Of a stretch of 64,000 bases of DNA, positions 24,909 to 34,101 are shown one piece after another. This DNA comes from Novosphingobium kaempferiae (GTDB lineage Bacteria; Pseudomonadota; Alphaproteobacteria; Sphingomonadales; Sphingomonadaceae), in assembly GCF_021227995.1 (NCBI RefSeq), contig NZ_CP089301.1:2604001-2668000 (forward strand), in the 5' to 3' direction. The translations under genes and the position numbers were made by a program. Position 1 is the first letter of the stretch, and every line of letters begins with the position of its first letter. A model generated the notes under the pieces. It saw nothing but the letters and a program-made list of their open reading frames with translations, did not search any database and had not been told where the DNA came from.

Positions 24909-25427
24909 TCAGGCCTCCCCGGCGGCGTCCACCATTGCGGCGGAGAGCGCCTCGGTCGGCGTCTTGTCACCCCACAGGATGAACTGAAACACAGGGTAGA
25001 AGCGATCGCATTCCTCGATCGCGGCCTCGACCACCATCTGCGCCTCGCCCGGCCCCAGCAGCCCGTGCGGTCCGAGCATCAGGCCGTGGCGATACAGCAC
25101 CACGCCGCCGTTCGACCAGACGTCGAAATGGCCGAGCCAGAGCTGCTCGTTGATGAGCGCCAGCGCCTCGTAGACAGCAGCACGCTTGCCCTCTGCGATG
25201 CGGATGTCGGGCAGGCACAGGAGCTGGAGCACCTGATCCTCGGCGCGCCAGATCGCCTGGAACTGGTACGTCGCCCAGGCGCCTTTGATCTCGGCCGAGA
25301 TCTCGTCCTCGCCCGAATACTCGAAGGGCCAGTCGCGCGCCTCGAACAGCGAAGCCAGCATCTCCACGGGGGCAGCCTCGTCGTCCCGGTCGATATCGTC
25401 CTGAACGGTCCTCATAATCTGCGACAT
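24909..25427 (-). CDS. YbjN domain-containing protein
   Basis: Protein of 172 residues with the YbjN/type III secretion chaperone-like fold: N-terminal helix (APVEMLASLFEARDWPFEYS), a beta-sheet core (EISAEIKGAWATYQFQAIWR, LQLLCLPDI) and a C-terminal helical pair with FILWGDKTPTEAL. GGAGGG is 3-8 bases before the ATG. E. coli YbjN affects motility and stress responses, and alphaproteobacterial relatives have no defined role. It is upstream of proC on the same strand, about 100 bases apart. Confidence 0.85.
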   Translation of the reverse strand: MSQIMRTVQDDIDRDDEAAPVEMLASLFEARDWPFEYSGEDEISAEIKGAWATYQFQAIWRAEDQVLQLLCLPDIRIAEGKRAAVYEALALINEQLWLGHFDVWSNGGVVLYRHGLMLGPHGLLGPGEAQMVVEAAIEECDRFYPVFQFILWGDKTPTEALSAAMVDAAGEA

Positions 25428-25583
25428 CAGCCCTCCGCGAATACGGGTGCATGGATGCTGCCTGCGGGCGGGCAAGCACAATCCACCTGCCCCGCATCGC
25501 CTGCGCATAACTGCACAAGCCTGTTCACAGCGTGTGGATAAAAGTGAATACGGGTTAACACAAGTCCAGCCAACCCGCCGCCC

Positions 25584-27566
25584 TCACTGGCCGGAGAGCG
25601 GATCGACGACCTGCCCGGCCGGGCTCGTCCACGGCAGCGCGTCCGAAAAACCCTGCTTCTTCGCATCGGCAAGGAAGGCGTTCGCGGCCTTCTGCGTGGC
25701 GAACGGACCGATCAGGATGCGGTTGGTGCGCCCCATCTCGCTGACGTAGGGCGTGCGCCCCTTGAGCAGCGCCGCGCTTTCGCGCGTGTAGCGACGCCAG
25801 TCGAAGGCGATGGCGTCCTTGTTCCGCCCGACGCCGATCTGCACCCAGATACGGCTGGGATGCGAGGGCTTCTTCGCCTTGGCCTTCGCTTCGGCATCTG
25901 CCTTGGCCTTTGCATCAGCCAGAGCCTTGGCTTTCGCTTCGGCTGCCTTGGCGACGGCAGTCTTCTTCGCATCCGGCTTCGCCTTGGGATCGACGGTTTT
26001 GGTTTCGGCCACCTTCGCATCCGCCAGCCTGGCATCAGCGAGCTTCGTGTCCGGCTTCGCATCGACAGCCTTGGCCTCTTCGACCTTGGGCAAAGTCACG
26101 CGCGGCGGCGGTACGGCGGGGGTTATCAGGCGGATGTCGACCGCGCCCGATGCGGGCAATGTCTCGGCGGTCGGCTTGCCGATATCGGCGAATATCTCGG
26201 ACAGCGATAGCTGGCTCGGACCGGGTGCCGGAGGAGCACTGGCAGGCGTTGCGGCTGGAGTGCGGGCAACTGCTTGCTGTGTAGGAGCAGGTGCTGGCGT
26301 CGGCGTGGCAGCCGCCTGTGCCGCGGGCAGTCGCCCAAGGTCGAAGCCGGGCGTCACAGGTCGGGCGGAGGTGGAAGGCGCCGTCGCCAGCGCGGTGCGT
26401 GTCGGGGCAGGCGTGGGCGTTGACGCAGGCGTCGGTTTCGGCGCTTCCGCCACCTTCACAGGCTCGGCAGGGCGATTGATCGGCGGCAGTTCGCCCGAAC
26501 CGCGCTCGATGGTCGGCTTCGGCTCGGGTGGCGCCACGCGGTCGGGGTCGATCGCGGCGACCGTCGCCGTGCGCGCGGGCGCGGTGGACGAGGTCACGCG
26601 CGTCGGCTGCTGCGTCTCGCTGCGCGTCGAGCGGGTGCGCGCAGGCTTGGTCGCCTTCGCCAGCTTTGCCGCCGTTCCGCCGCCGAGCGGCTCGCCCTTG
26701 GGAATCAGCCCTCCACCGGCAGCGGTCGAGCGCGGCGGCGCATACGCGGCGATACGCGCATCGTCGCGGCCGATCTCCGAAGCGCGGGGAAAGCGCCCGA
26801 GGTTGGCCGCCGCCGCCTGCTGCGCCTTAGTGAGACGAGGCATATAGCGCAGGTACGGCGCGATGTTCTGGGCGAGCTGGCCGGGGAGAATCTTGCCTGC
26901 CACCTCGACCGCCTGATCGGTATCTCCCGCAATAGCCAGCGTGAACGCGCGGGTGCGCCAGCCCGGCTTGTCCTGCTTGTTCAGCAGCGGCAACAGCGTG
27001 GTGTACGCCGTATCGACATTGCCGCCGATGGCCTGGCTGATCGCAAGGCGGTTGCGCAAGTCGTCGGCCTTGTCTCCCGACAGCGTCGGCAGCGCCAGCG
27101 CGTAGTATCGCTGCGCCGCCACGTTGTCGCCGACGAGATCGTAGGCCAGTCCACGGTCGGCGGAAATCGAGGCTGTGGAAGCGCCCGCCATTTCGGCGGC
27201 GTCGAAATAGGGGATGGCGCTTACCGGGTCGCCGGTATGGACGAAGGCGCTGCCGAGCCCGGCCTTTGCGCGGGCATTGCCGGGGCTCGCCTCGTCGGCG
27301 CGGCGGTAAAAGCCGATGGCCGCATCGTAGTCATGCAGGGCGCTGGCGGCATCGCCCGCGTCGATCAGTGCGGCGACATCGCGTGAATCGCGGCCTAGCC
27401 TGGCGAGCGCGGCGCTCAACTTCTTGTTGTCCTCGCTCGGGAGCGACTGGACTACTGGCCGGGAAACCACAGGGGCGGACTGCCCGGATGCCATCGGAGC
27501 CCAGCCCAGAGCGCCTGCAAGCGCCACGCCGCCGAGCAACCGCGATACCAAGTGATCCACCCGCAA
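25584..27566 (-). CDS. SPOR domain protein with TPR-like N-terminus
   Basis: Secreted or periplasmic protein of 660 residues. A signal peptide (about 1-28, ending MASGQ) is followed by tetratricopeptide-like helical repeats up to about residue 235 (DYDAAIGFYRRADEASPGNA is a clear unit). Next is a long linker rich in Pro, Thr and Ala, then an Ala/Lys/Asp-rich low-complexity stretch of about 90 residues. The C-terminal SPOR domain (about 570-650) reads IWVQIGVGRNKDAIAFDWRR to RILIGPFATQKAANAFL. SPOR domains bind denuded septal peptidoglycan, so it is probably a division-site protein, in line with its place after ftsZ. Confidence 0.85.
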   Translation of the reverse strand: MRVDHLVSRLLGGVALAGALGWAPMASGQSAPVVSRPVVQSLPSEDNKKLSAALARLGRDSRDVAALIDAGDAASALHDYDAAIGFYRRADEASPGNARAKAGLGSAFVHTGDPVSAIPYFDAAEMAGASTASISADRGLAYDLVGDNVAAQRYYALALPTLSGDKADDLRNRLAISQAIGGNVDTAYTTLLPLLNKQDKPGWRTRAFTLAIAGDTDQAVEVAGKILPGQLAQNIAPYLRYMPRLTKAQQAAAANLGRFPRASEIGRDDARIAAYAPPRSTAAGGGLIPKGEPLGGGTAAKLAKATKPARTRSTRSETQQPTRVTSSTAPARTATVAAIDPDRVAPPEPKPTIERGSGELPPINRPAEPVKVAEAPKPTPASTPTPAPTRTALATAPSTSARPVTPGFDLGRLPAAQAAATPTPAPAPTQQAVARTPAATPASAPPAPGPSQLSLSEIFADIGKPTAETLPASGAVDIRLITPAVPPPRVTLPKVEEAKAVDAKPDTKLADARLADAKVAETKTVDPKAKPDAKKTAVAKAAEAKAKALADAKAKADAEAKAKAKKPSHPSRIWVQIGVGRNKDAIAFDWRRYTRESAALLKGRTPYVSEMGRTNRILIGPFATQKAANAFLADAKKQGFSDALPWTSPAGQVVDPLSGQ

Positions 27567-27752
27567 ATCCTCTGTCGTCCGACCGGCGCAGCCGCCCTCC
27601 CCACGACGACAGCTGGGCCTCAGTTAACTGTGAGACGAGTCGATGACCAGTCGATCGGCCAAACGACTCCGCGCGCCAATCGGCGCGCAGGCAAGCGCCA
27701 TGAACCGGCGCAGATGAACCTTGAACGAACGCGGGTGCGACCCGAAGGGCCG

Positions 27753-27784
27753 GAGGCGGGGCAGTTCCGCTCTGCCTCCGCCTC
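27753..27784 (-). terminator. hairpin after ftsZ, possible end of the dcw transcript
   Basis: GAGGCGGGGCAG (27753-27764) pairs with CTGCCTCCGCCTC (27772-27784) with one bulged base, 8 bases beyond the ftsZ stop. No T-run follows, so it is a weak terminator candidate. The remaining gap up to 27566 shows nothing I can name. Confidence 0.35.
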
Positions 27785-27792
27785 AACGGACC

Positions 27793-29316
27793 TTACTGGT
27801 TGTTCTGACGACCGAGGAAGCGCGGGATGCTGATCGAGCCACCGTCGCCTTCATCTTCGTCCGAACCTGCATCGGCACCCGGGCGCGGACGCGAGAGGTT
27901 CGTCATGCGTTCGAACAGCGTGCTGCCGCCACCGGCCGGCTTGGGGCGCGGCGGCACCGGAGCCGACTGACCACCGTCGAACAGCAGTTCGTCCTGAGTG
28001 CGCGGGCGGGGAGCCGGAGCGGGCTCCACCGGAGCCTCGAAGCTGAGGTCGAGCGGTTCCTTCTGGATGCCACGCAGACCGGCGAAACCGCCAGTTGCCG
28101 GGGCGTCCTGCGCCTCGTCCTCGGCACCGAGCTCCAGCTCTGCCGAAGGCTCGTAGGCCTGCGAGGGTGATGCGAACGGCGCGGGCTCGGGAGCCGGGGC
28201 AGGCTGTGCCACGGGAGCGGGCGCGGGAGCCGGCGTCGGGGTGACAGGCGCCTGATAGACCGGAGCCGCCGGAGCCTGATAGGTCGGGCGAACCGGGCCA
28301 CGCGACGCGCCGAGATTTAGCGGACGCGAGGCGATTTCGGCCATTTCCGTGGTCTGTTCGATGCCGGTGGCGACGACCGAGACGCGGATCTTGCCCTGTA
28401 GGTCCGGGTTGAACGCCGAGCCCCAGATGATGTTCGCGTCCGGATCGACCAGCTCACGAATGTGATTGGCGGCTTCGTCGACTTCCAGCAGCTTCATGTC
28501 GTCGCCGCCGATGATCGAGATGATGACACCCTTCGCGCCCTGCATCGACACGCCGTCGAGCAGCGGGTTGGCGATGGCGCGCTCGGCGGCTTCAAGGGCG
28601 CGGTTCGGGCCTTCGCCCTCTCCCGTGCCCATCATCGCCTTGCCCATCTCGCCCATGACCGAACGAACGTCCGCGAAGTCGAGGTTGATGAGGCCCGGCA
28701 TGATCATCAGGTCGGTGATCGAGCGCACGCCCTGCTGGAGCACTTCATCGGCTAGCGTGAAGGCTTCCTTGAAGGTCGTTTCCGCCTTTGCCACCAGGAA
28801 CAGGTTCTGGTTGGGGATGACGATCAGGGTGTCGACGTGCTTCTGCAGCTCCTCGATGCCCGAGTCGGCGGCGCGCATGCGGCGCGTACCTTCGAACATG
28901 AAGGGCTTGGAGACGACACCGACCGTCAGGACGCCCTTTTCGCGCGCGGCCTGCGCGATGATCGGGGCCGCACCCGTGCCGGTGCCGCCGCCCATGCCGG
29001 CCGCGATGAAGACCATGTGGACGCCGTCGAGCAGGCGCTCCAGCTCCTCACGGGTTTCTTCCGCTGCCGCACGGCCCACTTCCGGACGCGCGCCGGCACC
29101 GAGACCCTGCGTGATGTCCGGACCAAGCTGGATGCGGGTTTCCGCGATCGAGTTGTTGAGCGCTTGGGCGTCCGTATTGGCGACCACGAAGTCCACGCCC
29201 TCGATCTGGGCATGGATCATATTGGCAATCGCGTTGCCGCCGGCTCCGCCGACGCCGATGACCAGGATGCGCGGACGAAGTTCCTCGATCGCCGGGGGTC
29301 CGATGTTAATGCTCAT
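27793..29316 (-). CDS. ftsZ: cell division protein FtsZ
   Basis: Tubulin-like GTPase of 507 residues that forms the Z ring. [10 protein letters not shown] is at residues 21-30, the tubulin signature GGGTGTG at 109-115, and the T7-loop region follows ([11 protein letters not shown]). A long Pro/Ala-rich disordered linker spans about 320-490. The C-terminal peptide [10 protein letters not shown] binds FtsA and other tethers. AGGAG is 7 bases before the ATG. It is the last gene of the dcw cluster and has its own 176-base leader with a GANTC site. Confidence 0.98.
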   Translation of the reverse strand: MSINIGPPAIEELRPRILVIGVGGAGGNAIANMIHAQIEGVDFVVANTDAQALNNSIAETRIQLGPDITQGLGAGARPEVGRAAAEETREELERLLDGVHMVFIAAGMGGGTGTGAAPIIAQAAREKGVLTVGVVSKPFMFEGTRRMRAADSGIEELQKHVDTLIVIPNQNLFLVAKAETTFKEAFTLADEVLQQGVRSITDLMIMPGLINLDFADVRSVMGEMGKAMMGTGEGEGPNRALEAAERAIANPLLDGVSMQGAKGVIISIIGGDDMKLLEVDEAANHIRELVDPDANIIWGSAFNPDLQGKIRVSVVATGIEQTTEMAEIASRPLNLGASRGPVRPTYQAPAAPVYQAPVTPTPAPAPAPVAQPAPAPEPAPFASPSQAYEPSAELELGAEDEAQDAPATGGFAGLRGIQKEPLDLSFEAPVEPAPAPRPRTQDELLFDGGQSAPVPPRPKPAGGGSTLFERMTNLSRPRPGADAGSDEDEGDGGSISIPRFLGRQNNQ

Positions 29317-29492
29317 TTCGCTCTCCTGCAGGCACGCGCGAAGAAAATTCCTTGACCACTCTGATTGCATGCTTCGATTCGACTAAGCAAAGCATCATAG
29401 GCCTTTGTCCACAGCCAAAGCCGCCAATTCCGCCATTTTTACCAAGTTGGTCGCCCAGTTTGCACGGCTGGTCTTCAAGCCCTTAAGAATGT
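29317..29492 (-). promoter_or_regulatory. ftsZ leader region with a GANTC methylation site
   Basis: The 176 bases between ftsA and ftsZ are the widest gap inside the dcw cluster and are AT-richer than the flanks. They contain one GANTC site (GATTC, 29376-29380), the target of CcrM methylase in alphaproteobacteria, about 60 bases before the ftsZ start. I cannot fix -35/-10 boxes. A separate ftsZ promoter is inferred from the gap and from Caulobacter, where ftsZ is cell-cycle controlled. Confidence 0.4.
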
Positions 29493-30773
29493 TCAAAAGT
29501 ACTCGCGCAGCGCCTGATAGACGCGTCCGACCATGCCCAGCTTGCCGAGACGCACCGTGCTCGTATGGCTGCGGCCCAGCGCGCGGATATCGACCGGGTC
29601 TGCGGCGGCGTAGAGCACCAGCCCCGCCAGCGTCGAGAAGCCCGGTTTCACATGCGCTTCGGCAAGGCCGGAAAGCTGCGCGACGCGGCCGATGCGTACC
29701 GGCTTGCCGATGGCAGCCTGCGCATAGTCGGCCAGACCTACCAGTTCCGCGCCGCCGCCGGTGAAGACCACCTGCTTGCCGCGCTGGCCGGTGAAGCGCA
29801 TCGTCTTGAGCGCCTTGTTCACCTCTTCCATCAGCGTGCCGAGCTGGCCGGTGATGACGCCGATCAGTTCCGCGCGCGGAATGCGGTTCTTGTCGTCGGC
29901 ATGGCGGGCGATCGGGCCGGTGCCTTCCTCGCCCGGCGCATTGACGGGGATCATCTCGCGATGATCGTGCGGGCTGGCGATGGCCGAGCCGTTGACGCAC
30001 TTGAGGCGCTCGGCCTGGAAACGGCGGATTCCGAAAGCCGAAGCGATGGCGTCGGTAATGTCGGCCGAACCCATCGGGATCGACATCATGTCCTTGAGCA
30101 TCCCCTGCTCGTAGATCGCGACGTTCGTCACCTCGCCGCCGAACTCGACCAGAGCGACACCAAGGTCACGCTCTTCGGGCGAGAGACAGGCCTGACCCGC
30201 CGCAATCGGCGAGCCGACGACCGCCTCCACCTCCAGATGCGCGGACTGCACCGCTTCGGTCAGGTTGCGGATCGGCGCGCCGTCAGCGAGCATGATGTGG
30301 ATGTCGACGCCGAGCCGCTCGGCATGCAGCCCCTTGGGATTGCCGACGCCATGCGCCCCGTCGAGACGGTACTGCGCGGGCTGCGCATGAAGCACCATGC
30401 GCCCATCGGGCTGGATCACGTCCTTGGCCGAGATCAGCAGCTGGTCGATATCCTCCTGCTCGATGCGGCGGCCGCCGATCTCGGCATCGAACTGGTCGAT
30501 GCGGCTGGCGAGCCCTGCCCCCGAGCAGCCGATCCAGACCTTCTGGACGGCGGTGTCGGCCATCTTTTCCGCACGGTCGATCGCGTCGCGCACGGCGTAG
30601 GTCGCAGCGGCCATATCGGTGACGTAGCCGCGCTTGATGCCCTGGCTGGCGCGGTGGCCCGAGCCGAGCACGACCATGTCGCCGACCTCGTTGATCCCCG
30701 CGACGATCGCGGAGATGCGGAACGAACCGATGTTGACCGCGCCGAAGACGCGGGAGATGCGCTGGTTGGCCAT
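29493..30773 (-). CDS. ftsA: cell division protein FtsA
   Basis: Actin-like protein of 426 residues that tethers FtsZ to the membrane. It starts at 30773 (MANQRISRVFGAVNIGSFRI), with the phosphate-1 strand near residue 11. The 1C subdomain lies around residues 90-160 and the adenosine motif VVFTGGGAELVGL near residue 337. The C-terminal amphipathic end is KLGMVGRVYQALREYF. ftsQ ends 13 bases upstream. Confidence 0.96.
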   Translation of the reverse strand: MANQRISRVFGAVNIGSFRISAIVAGINEVGDMVVLGSGHRASQGIKRGYVTDMAAATYAVRDAIDRAEKMADTAVQKVWIGCSGAGLASRIDQFDAEIGGRRIEQEDIDQLLISAKDVIQPDGRMVLHAQPAQYRLDGAHGVGNPKGLHAERLGVDIHIMLADGAPIRNLTEAVQSAHLEVEAVVGSPIAAGQACLSPEERDLGVALVEFGGEVTNVAIYEQGMLKDMMSIPMGSADITDAIASAFGIRRFQAERLKCVNGSAIASPHDHREMIPVNAPGEEGTGPIARHADDKNRIPRAELIGVITGQLGTLMEEVNKALKTMRFTGQRGKQVVFTGGGAELVGLADYAQAAIGKPVRIGRVAQLSGLAEAHVKPGFSTLAGLVLYAAADPVDIRALGRSHTSTVRLGKLGMVGRVYQALREYF

Positions 30774-30786
30774 TAGTGCTTGCCCC

Positions 30787-31740
30787 TCACTGTACTTGCC
30801 CGCCGGCATCTTCCGTCGCGCCGGTACGCGGCACGGAGCCCGCCTTCAGCGCGAGTTCCTGCCCTTCCTGCTCGGGCACGCGCATGTAGATGCGGTCCTT
30901 GGCGCGCATATCGAAAGCCGTGACCTTGCCTCCGAGCAGACGGTTGGTGCCGTCGAGCCGCGCGAAGGTGACCAGCGCCCCGGCGGACTCACGGTCGCCC
31001 TCGGGCAGCGCGAGCACCTGGCCGGACTGGAAGGTCAGGTTCCACCGGCGATTGCCGATCCACTCGGCCTCGGCCACGCGCGGCTTCATCGCGGGCGCGG
31101 CTTCCAGCATCTTGCCGAGCGCGATCACCTGCTGGCCCGCACCGGGGCCGGAAACGATGAGCTTGCCGCCCACGTCCTTGCGGCTGACGGCTTCGAGTTC
31201 GTGCCCCGTCTCGTCGATCAGGACGAAACGGTCGGCCTTGCGCAGTACCGCGTGCGGTTCCCGCTCGACGATGTCGATGACGAGCGTGTCGGGCAGCTGG
31301 CGCGAGACGCGCGCATCCTTGACCCACGACAGGCCGAGCAGATCCTGCCGCAGTGCCTCGATATCGACCAGCGGCATCGCGCGGTCCCGTTCGGCAAGCG
31401 CCTTCTCGTAGACCTTGAGTTCGTTGATGTTCTTCACACCGCGCACTTCGACGCGCTTGACCTCGAAGCCGGTCTGGCCTGCGACCAGCGCCATCTGATG
31501 CCCGGCCAGCCCCGGCAGCCCCGCGAACGAGGCGACCACGCAGACCAGCGCCGCCGCACCGCCGAGGATGGCGACGAGGAAGATCTTGTGGAGCTGCGTC
31601 TCAGTAAACGGCAGCCAGGCCATGACCATGTCGAGCGCCGAGCCGGTCCGCGCCTTGGCGACGCGCACCTTGCGCTGCTGCCCCTGCTGCGCGGCGGCCT
31701 TGCGGGCAGTCGTGCCCTTGCGCCGGATGGTCTGGCTCAT
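30787..31740 (-). CDS. ftsQ: cell division protein FtsQ
   Basis: Bitopic membrane protein of 317 residues that links early and late divisome proteins. A basic cytoplasmic N-terminus (RRKGTTARKAAAQQGQQRKV) is followed by a membrane helix near residues 52-74 (IFLVAILGGAAALVCVV), a POTRA domain (VKRVEVRGVKNINELKV onward) and the FtsQ beta domain (DTLVIDIVEREPHAVLRKAD). Its ATG overlaps the ddl stop by four bases. Confidence 0.95.
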   Translation of the reverse strand: MSQTIRRKGTTARKAAAQQGQQRKVRVAKARTGSALDMVMAWLPFTETQLHKIFLVAILGGAAALVCVVASFAGLPGLAGHQMALVAGQTGFEVKRVEVRGVKNINELKVYEKALAERDRAMPLVDIEALRQDLLGLSWVKDARVSRQLPDTLVIDIVEREPHAVLRKADRFVLIDETGHELEAVSRKDVGGKLIVSGPGAGQQVIALGKMLEAAPAMKPRVAEAEWIGNRRWNLTFQSGQVLALPEGDRESAGALVTFARLDGTNRLLGGKVTAFDMRAKDRIYMRVPEQEGQELALKAGSVPRTGATEDAGGQVQ

Positions 31741-32684
31741 TTGGTCCCGGCCTGCTTGTCGGCAATGGCCTCGGCGATGATCGCCTCGACGAGTTCGGGG
31801 TAGTCCATCCCGCAGGCGCGCGCCTGTTCGGGGACGAGGCTGAGCGGAGTCATGCCGGGCTGGGTGTTCACTTCGAGCAGGAACAGCCCCTCGACGCCCT
31901 GCGTATCGTCCCAGCGGAAGTCCGAACGGCTGGTGCCCTTGCAGCCAAGCAGCTGGTGTGAACGCAGGGCGATGTCCTTGCACGCCTGCGTGATCTCGTC
32001 GGGGATCTCGGCCGGGCAGACATGCTCGGTCATGCCGTCGGTGTATTTGGAATCGAAGTCGTAGAAGCCCGACTTCGGCTTGAGTTCGGTGACCAGCAGC
32101 GAACGATCACCGATCACCGCCGTCGTCAGTTCGCGCCCCCGGATGTAGGGCTCGGCCAGCAGCTCGTCGAACTCCTGCCACGGCCCCTTCACGTCCTTCG
32201 CTATGGGATTGCCGTAGTTGCCTTCAGTCGTGACGATGGCGACGCCGACCGAGGAACCCTCATTGACCGGCTTGAGCACATAGGGGCGCGGCAAGGGATC
32301 GCGCTCGTGAATATCGGCGGACTTGACCACCCGGCCACCCGGCATCGGCACGCCATGCGGGACCAGCGCCTGCTTGGTCAGTTCCTTGTCGATGGCGATC
32401 ACCGAAGTCGCGAGGCCCGAATGAGTGTAGGTCAGGCCCATCAGGTCCATCATGCCCTGCACTGTGCCGTCCTCGCCCGGCGCACCGTGGAGCGCGTTGA
32501 ACACGACATCGGGCTTCGCCTCGGCCAGACGCAGCGCGACGTCGCGGTCCATGTCGATCCGCGTGACCTTGTGGCCCTTGGATTCCAGAGCCTTGGCTAC
32601 GCCCTCGCCGCTCATCAGCGAGACCGGGCGTTCGCTCGACCAACCGCCCATCAGGACTGCGACGTGGATAGGGTTCAGGCTCAT
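31737..32684 (-). CDS. ddl: D-alanine--D-alanine ligase
   Basis: ATP-grasp enzyme of 315 residues making D-Ala-D-Ala for the UDP-MurNAc pentapeptide. HVAVLMGGWSSERPVSLMSG is the N-terminal signature, and FNALHGAPGEDGTVQGMMDL is the first DdlB motif. The metal- and ATP-binding end is FLLEVNTQPGMTPLSLVPEQ. It overlaps ftsQ and the DUF4262 gene by four bases on either side. Confidence 0.97.
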   Translation of the reverse strand: MSLNPIHVAVLMGGWSSERPVSLMSGEGVAKALESKGHKVTRIDMDRDVALRLAEAKPDVVFNALHGAPGEDGTVQGMMDLMGLTYTHSGLATSVIAIDKELTKQALVPHGVPMPGGRVVKSADIHERDPLPRPYVLKPVNEGSSVGVAIVTTEGNYGNPIAKDVKGPWQEFDELLAEPYIRGRELTTAVIGDRSLLVTELKPKSGFYDFDSKYTDGMTEHVCPAEIPDEITQACKDIALRSHQLLGCKGTSRSDFRWDDTQGVEGLFLLEVNTQPGMTPLSLVPEQARACGMDYPELVEAIIAEAIADKQAGTK

Positions 32685-33190
32685 GAATTCAGACTCGTTC
32701 GGTAAAGCGGGGTTTGCAGGTCGCGGACGGCGTCGGAGCAGTCCTTGTCCCAGGGGAAGAGGCCGTCGTCGACGCCCGGCCAGACGATCTGCATCGCGCG
32801 GGACATTTCCTCGCCCTCATGCTCGGCGTACCACATCGCCGAGTTGAAATAGTGCGGGATAAGGCATTCCGGCTCGACTTCGCGCAGCATGCAACGGTGG
32901 CCCTTGAGGAGACCGTCGATCTCCTTCCAGTCCTCCATCACGAAGCCTTCGCGGCACATGTCGAGCACACCGTTGATGACGGCGGCGGAGAGTTCGGTCG
33001 AGAAGCCGAAGACGATCACCTCGGGCTGGCTGACGGTGGTGCGAAAGCCGACCGAGTAGGCGAAGCGCTCCTCGCTCTCGTCCTCCTCATCGGCGTCATC
33101 GGGCGGAGTGACGACGGTGATGTGGCAGCCGAATTCCTCGATGTTGTCGAGGATCTGCTGTTCATGGCGGGAAAGGCGGTCGTCCCTCAT
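32681..33190 (-). CDS. DUF4262 domain-containing protein within the dcw operon
   Basis: Acidic protein of 169 residues with no signal peptide or membrane segment. DUF4262 features are seen: ILDNIEEFGCHITVVTPPDD at the start, FAYSVGFRTTVSQPEVIVFG (the conserved YSVGL-type motif) and the C-terminal MQIVWPGVDDGLFPWD. Function is unknown. Its start overlaps the murB stop by four bases and its stop overlaps the ddl start by four bases, so it is fully built into the translation-coupled dcw operon. This favours a role in, or at least dosage linked to, wall synthesis or division. Confidence 0.88.
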   Translation of the reverse strand: MRDDRLSRHEQQILDNIEEFGCHITVVTPPDDADEEDESEERFAYSVGFRTTVSQPEVIVFGFSTELSAAVINGVLDMCREGFVMEDWKEIDGLLKGHRCMLREVEPECLIPHYFNSAMWYAEHEGEEMSRAMQIVWPGVDDGLFPWDKDCSDAVRDLQTPLYRTSLNS

Positions 33191-34101
33191 GGGCGCCCTC
33201 CCTCAACCCTCTGGCCGACGCGCTGGATTTCCCACTCGAGATCGACGCCGGATTTTTCCTTCACCCGGCGGCGCACCTCGTCACCGAGGTTTTCGATGTC
33301 CTCGCTGCTGGCCTCGCCGGTGTTGAGCAGGAAATTGGTGTGCTTCTCGCTCACCTGCGCGCCGCCCAGAACGAGGCCGCGGCAACCTGCTTCGTCCACC
33401 AGCTTCCATGCCGCGTGACCTTCGGGGTTCTTGAAGGTCGAGCCGCCGGTCTTGGAACGCAGCGGCTGCGACGCCTCGCGCGCGGCGGAGATGCGGTCCA
33501 TCTCGGCCTGGATCGCGGCAGGTTCGCCGGGACGCCCCTTGAAGCGCGCGGAGACGACCACCGCGCCCTCGGGCAGTTCGGAATGGCGATAGGTATAGCC
33601 AAGGTCTGCATTGCTGAGCGGCACCAGTTCGCCGGAGCGCAGCACCACGTCGCAGTCGATCAGGATGTCCTTAACCTCACCGCCATAAGCGCCGCCGTTC
33701 ATGCGCACGAAGCCGCCCACGGTGCCGGGGATCGAGCGGAGGAACTCCACGCCCGCAATGCCTGCATCGCGCGCCGTGGAGGACACGAGGATTCCGCTCG
33801 CCCCGCCGCCGCAGTCGAGCGTGACGTCATCCAGCTTCGCAACCTTGGCGAAAGCCTTGCCCAGCCGGATCACCACGCCGGGAACGCCACCGTCGCGGAC
33901 GATCATGTTGGAGCCGAGGCCTAGCGCCATGACCGGCACCGCCCGGTCGAGGCCGCGCAGGAAATCCTGCAGGTCGGCCAGATCCTTCGGCTCGAACAGC
34001 CACTGCGCATGACCGCCAGCCTTGAACCAGACGAGCGGCGCCAGCGGCGCGTTCGCCGTCAGCTTGCCGCGTACAGCCGTCTGATCGAGTGTGAGGCTCA
34101 C
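33187..34101 (-). CDS. murB: UDP-N-acetylenolpyruvoylglucosamine reductase
   Basis: Flavoenzyme of 304 residues that reduces UDP-GlcNAc-enolpyruvate to UDP-MurNAc. It starts at GTG (34101), overlapping the murC stop as GTGA. The FAD-binding part includes [14 protein letters not shown]; the catalytic region has [20 protein letters not shown] and the serine motif [10 protein letters not shown]. The domain pattern is that of type II MurB enzymes, lacking the extra loop of E. coli MurB. Confidence 0.96.
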   Translation of the reverse strand: MSLTLDQTAVRGKLTANAPLAPLVWFKAGGHAQWLFEPKDLADLQDFLRGLDRAVPVMALGLGSNMIVRDGGVPGVVIRLGKAFAKVAKLDDVTLDCGGGASGILVSSTARDAGIAGVEFLRSIPGTVGGFVRMNGGAYGGEVKDILIDCDVVLRSGELVPLSNADLGYTYRHSELPEGAVVVSARFKGRPGEPAAIQAEMDRISAAREASQPLRSKTGGSTFKNPEGHAAWKLVDEAGCRGLVLGGAQVSEKHTNFLLNTGEASSEDIENLGDEVRRRVKEKSGVDLEWEIQRVGQRVEGGRP

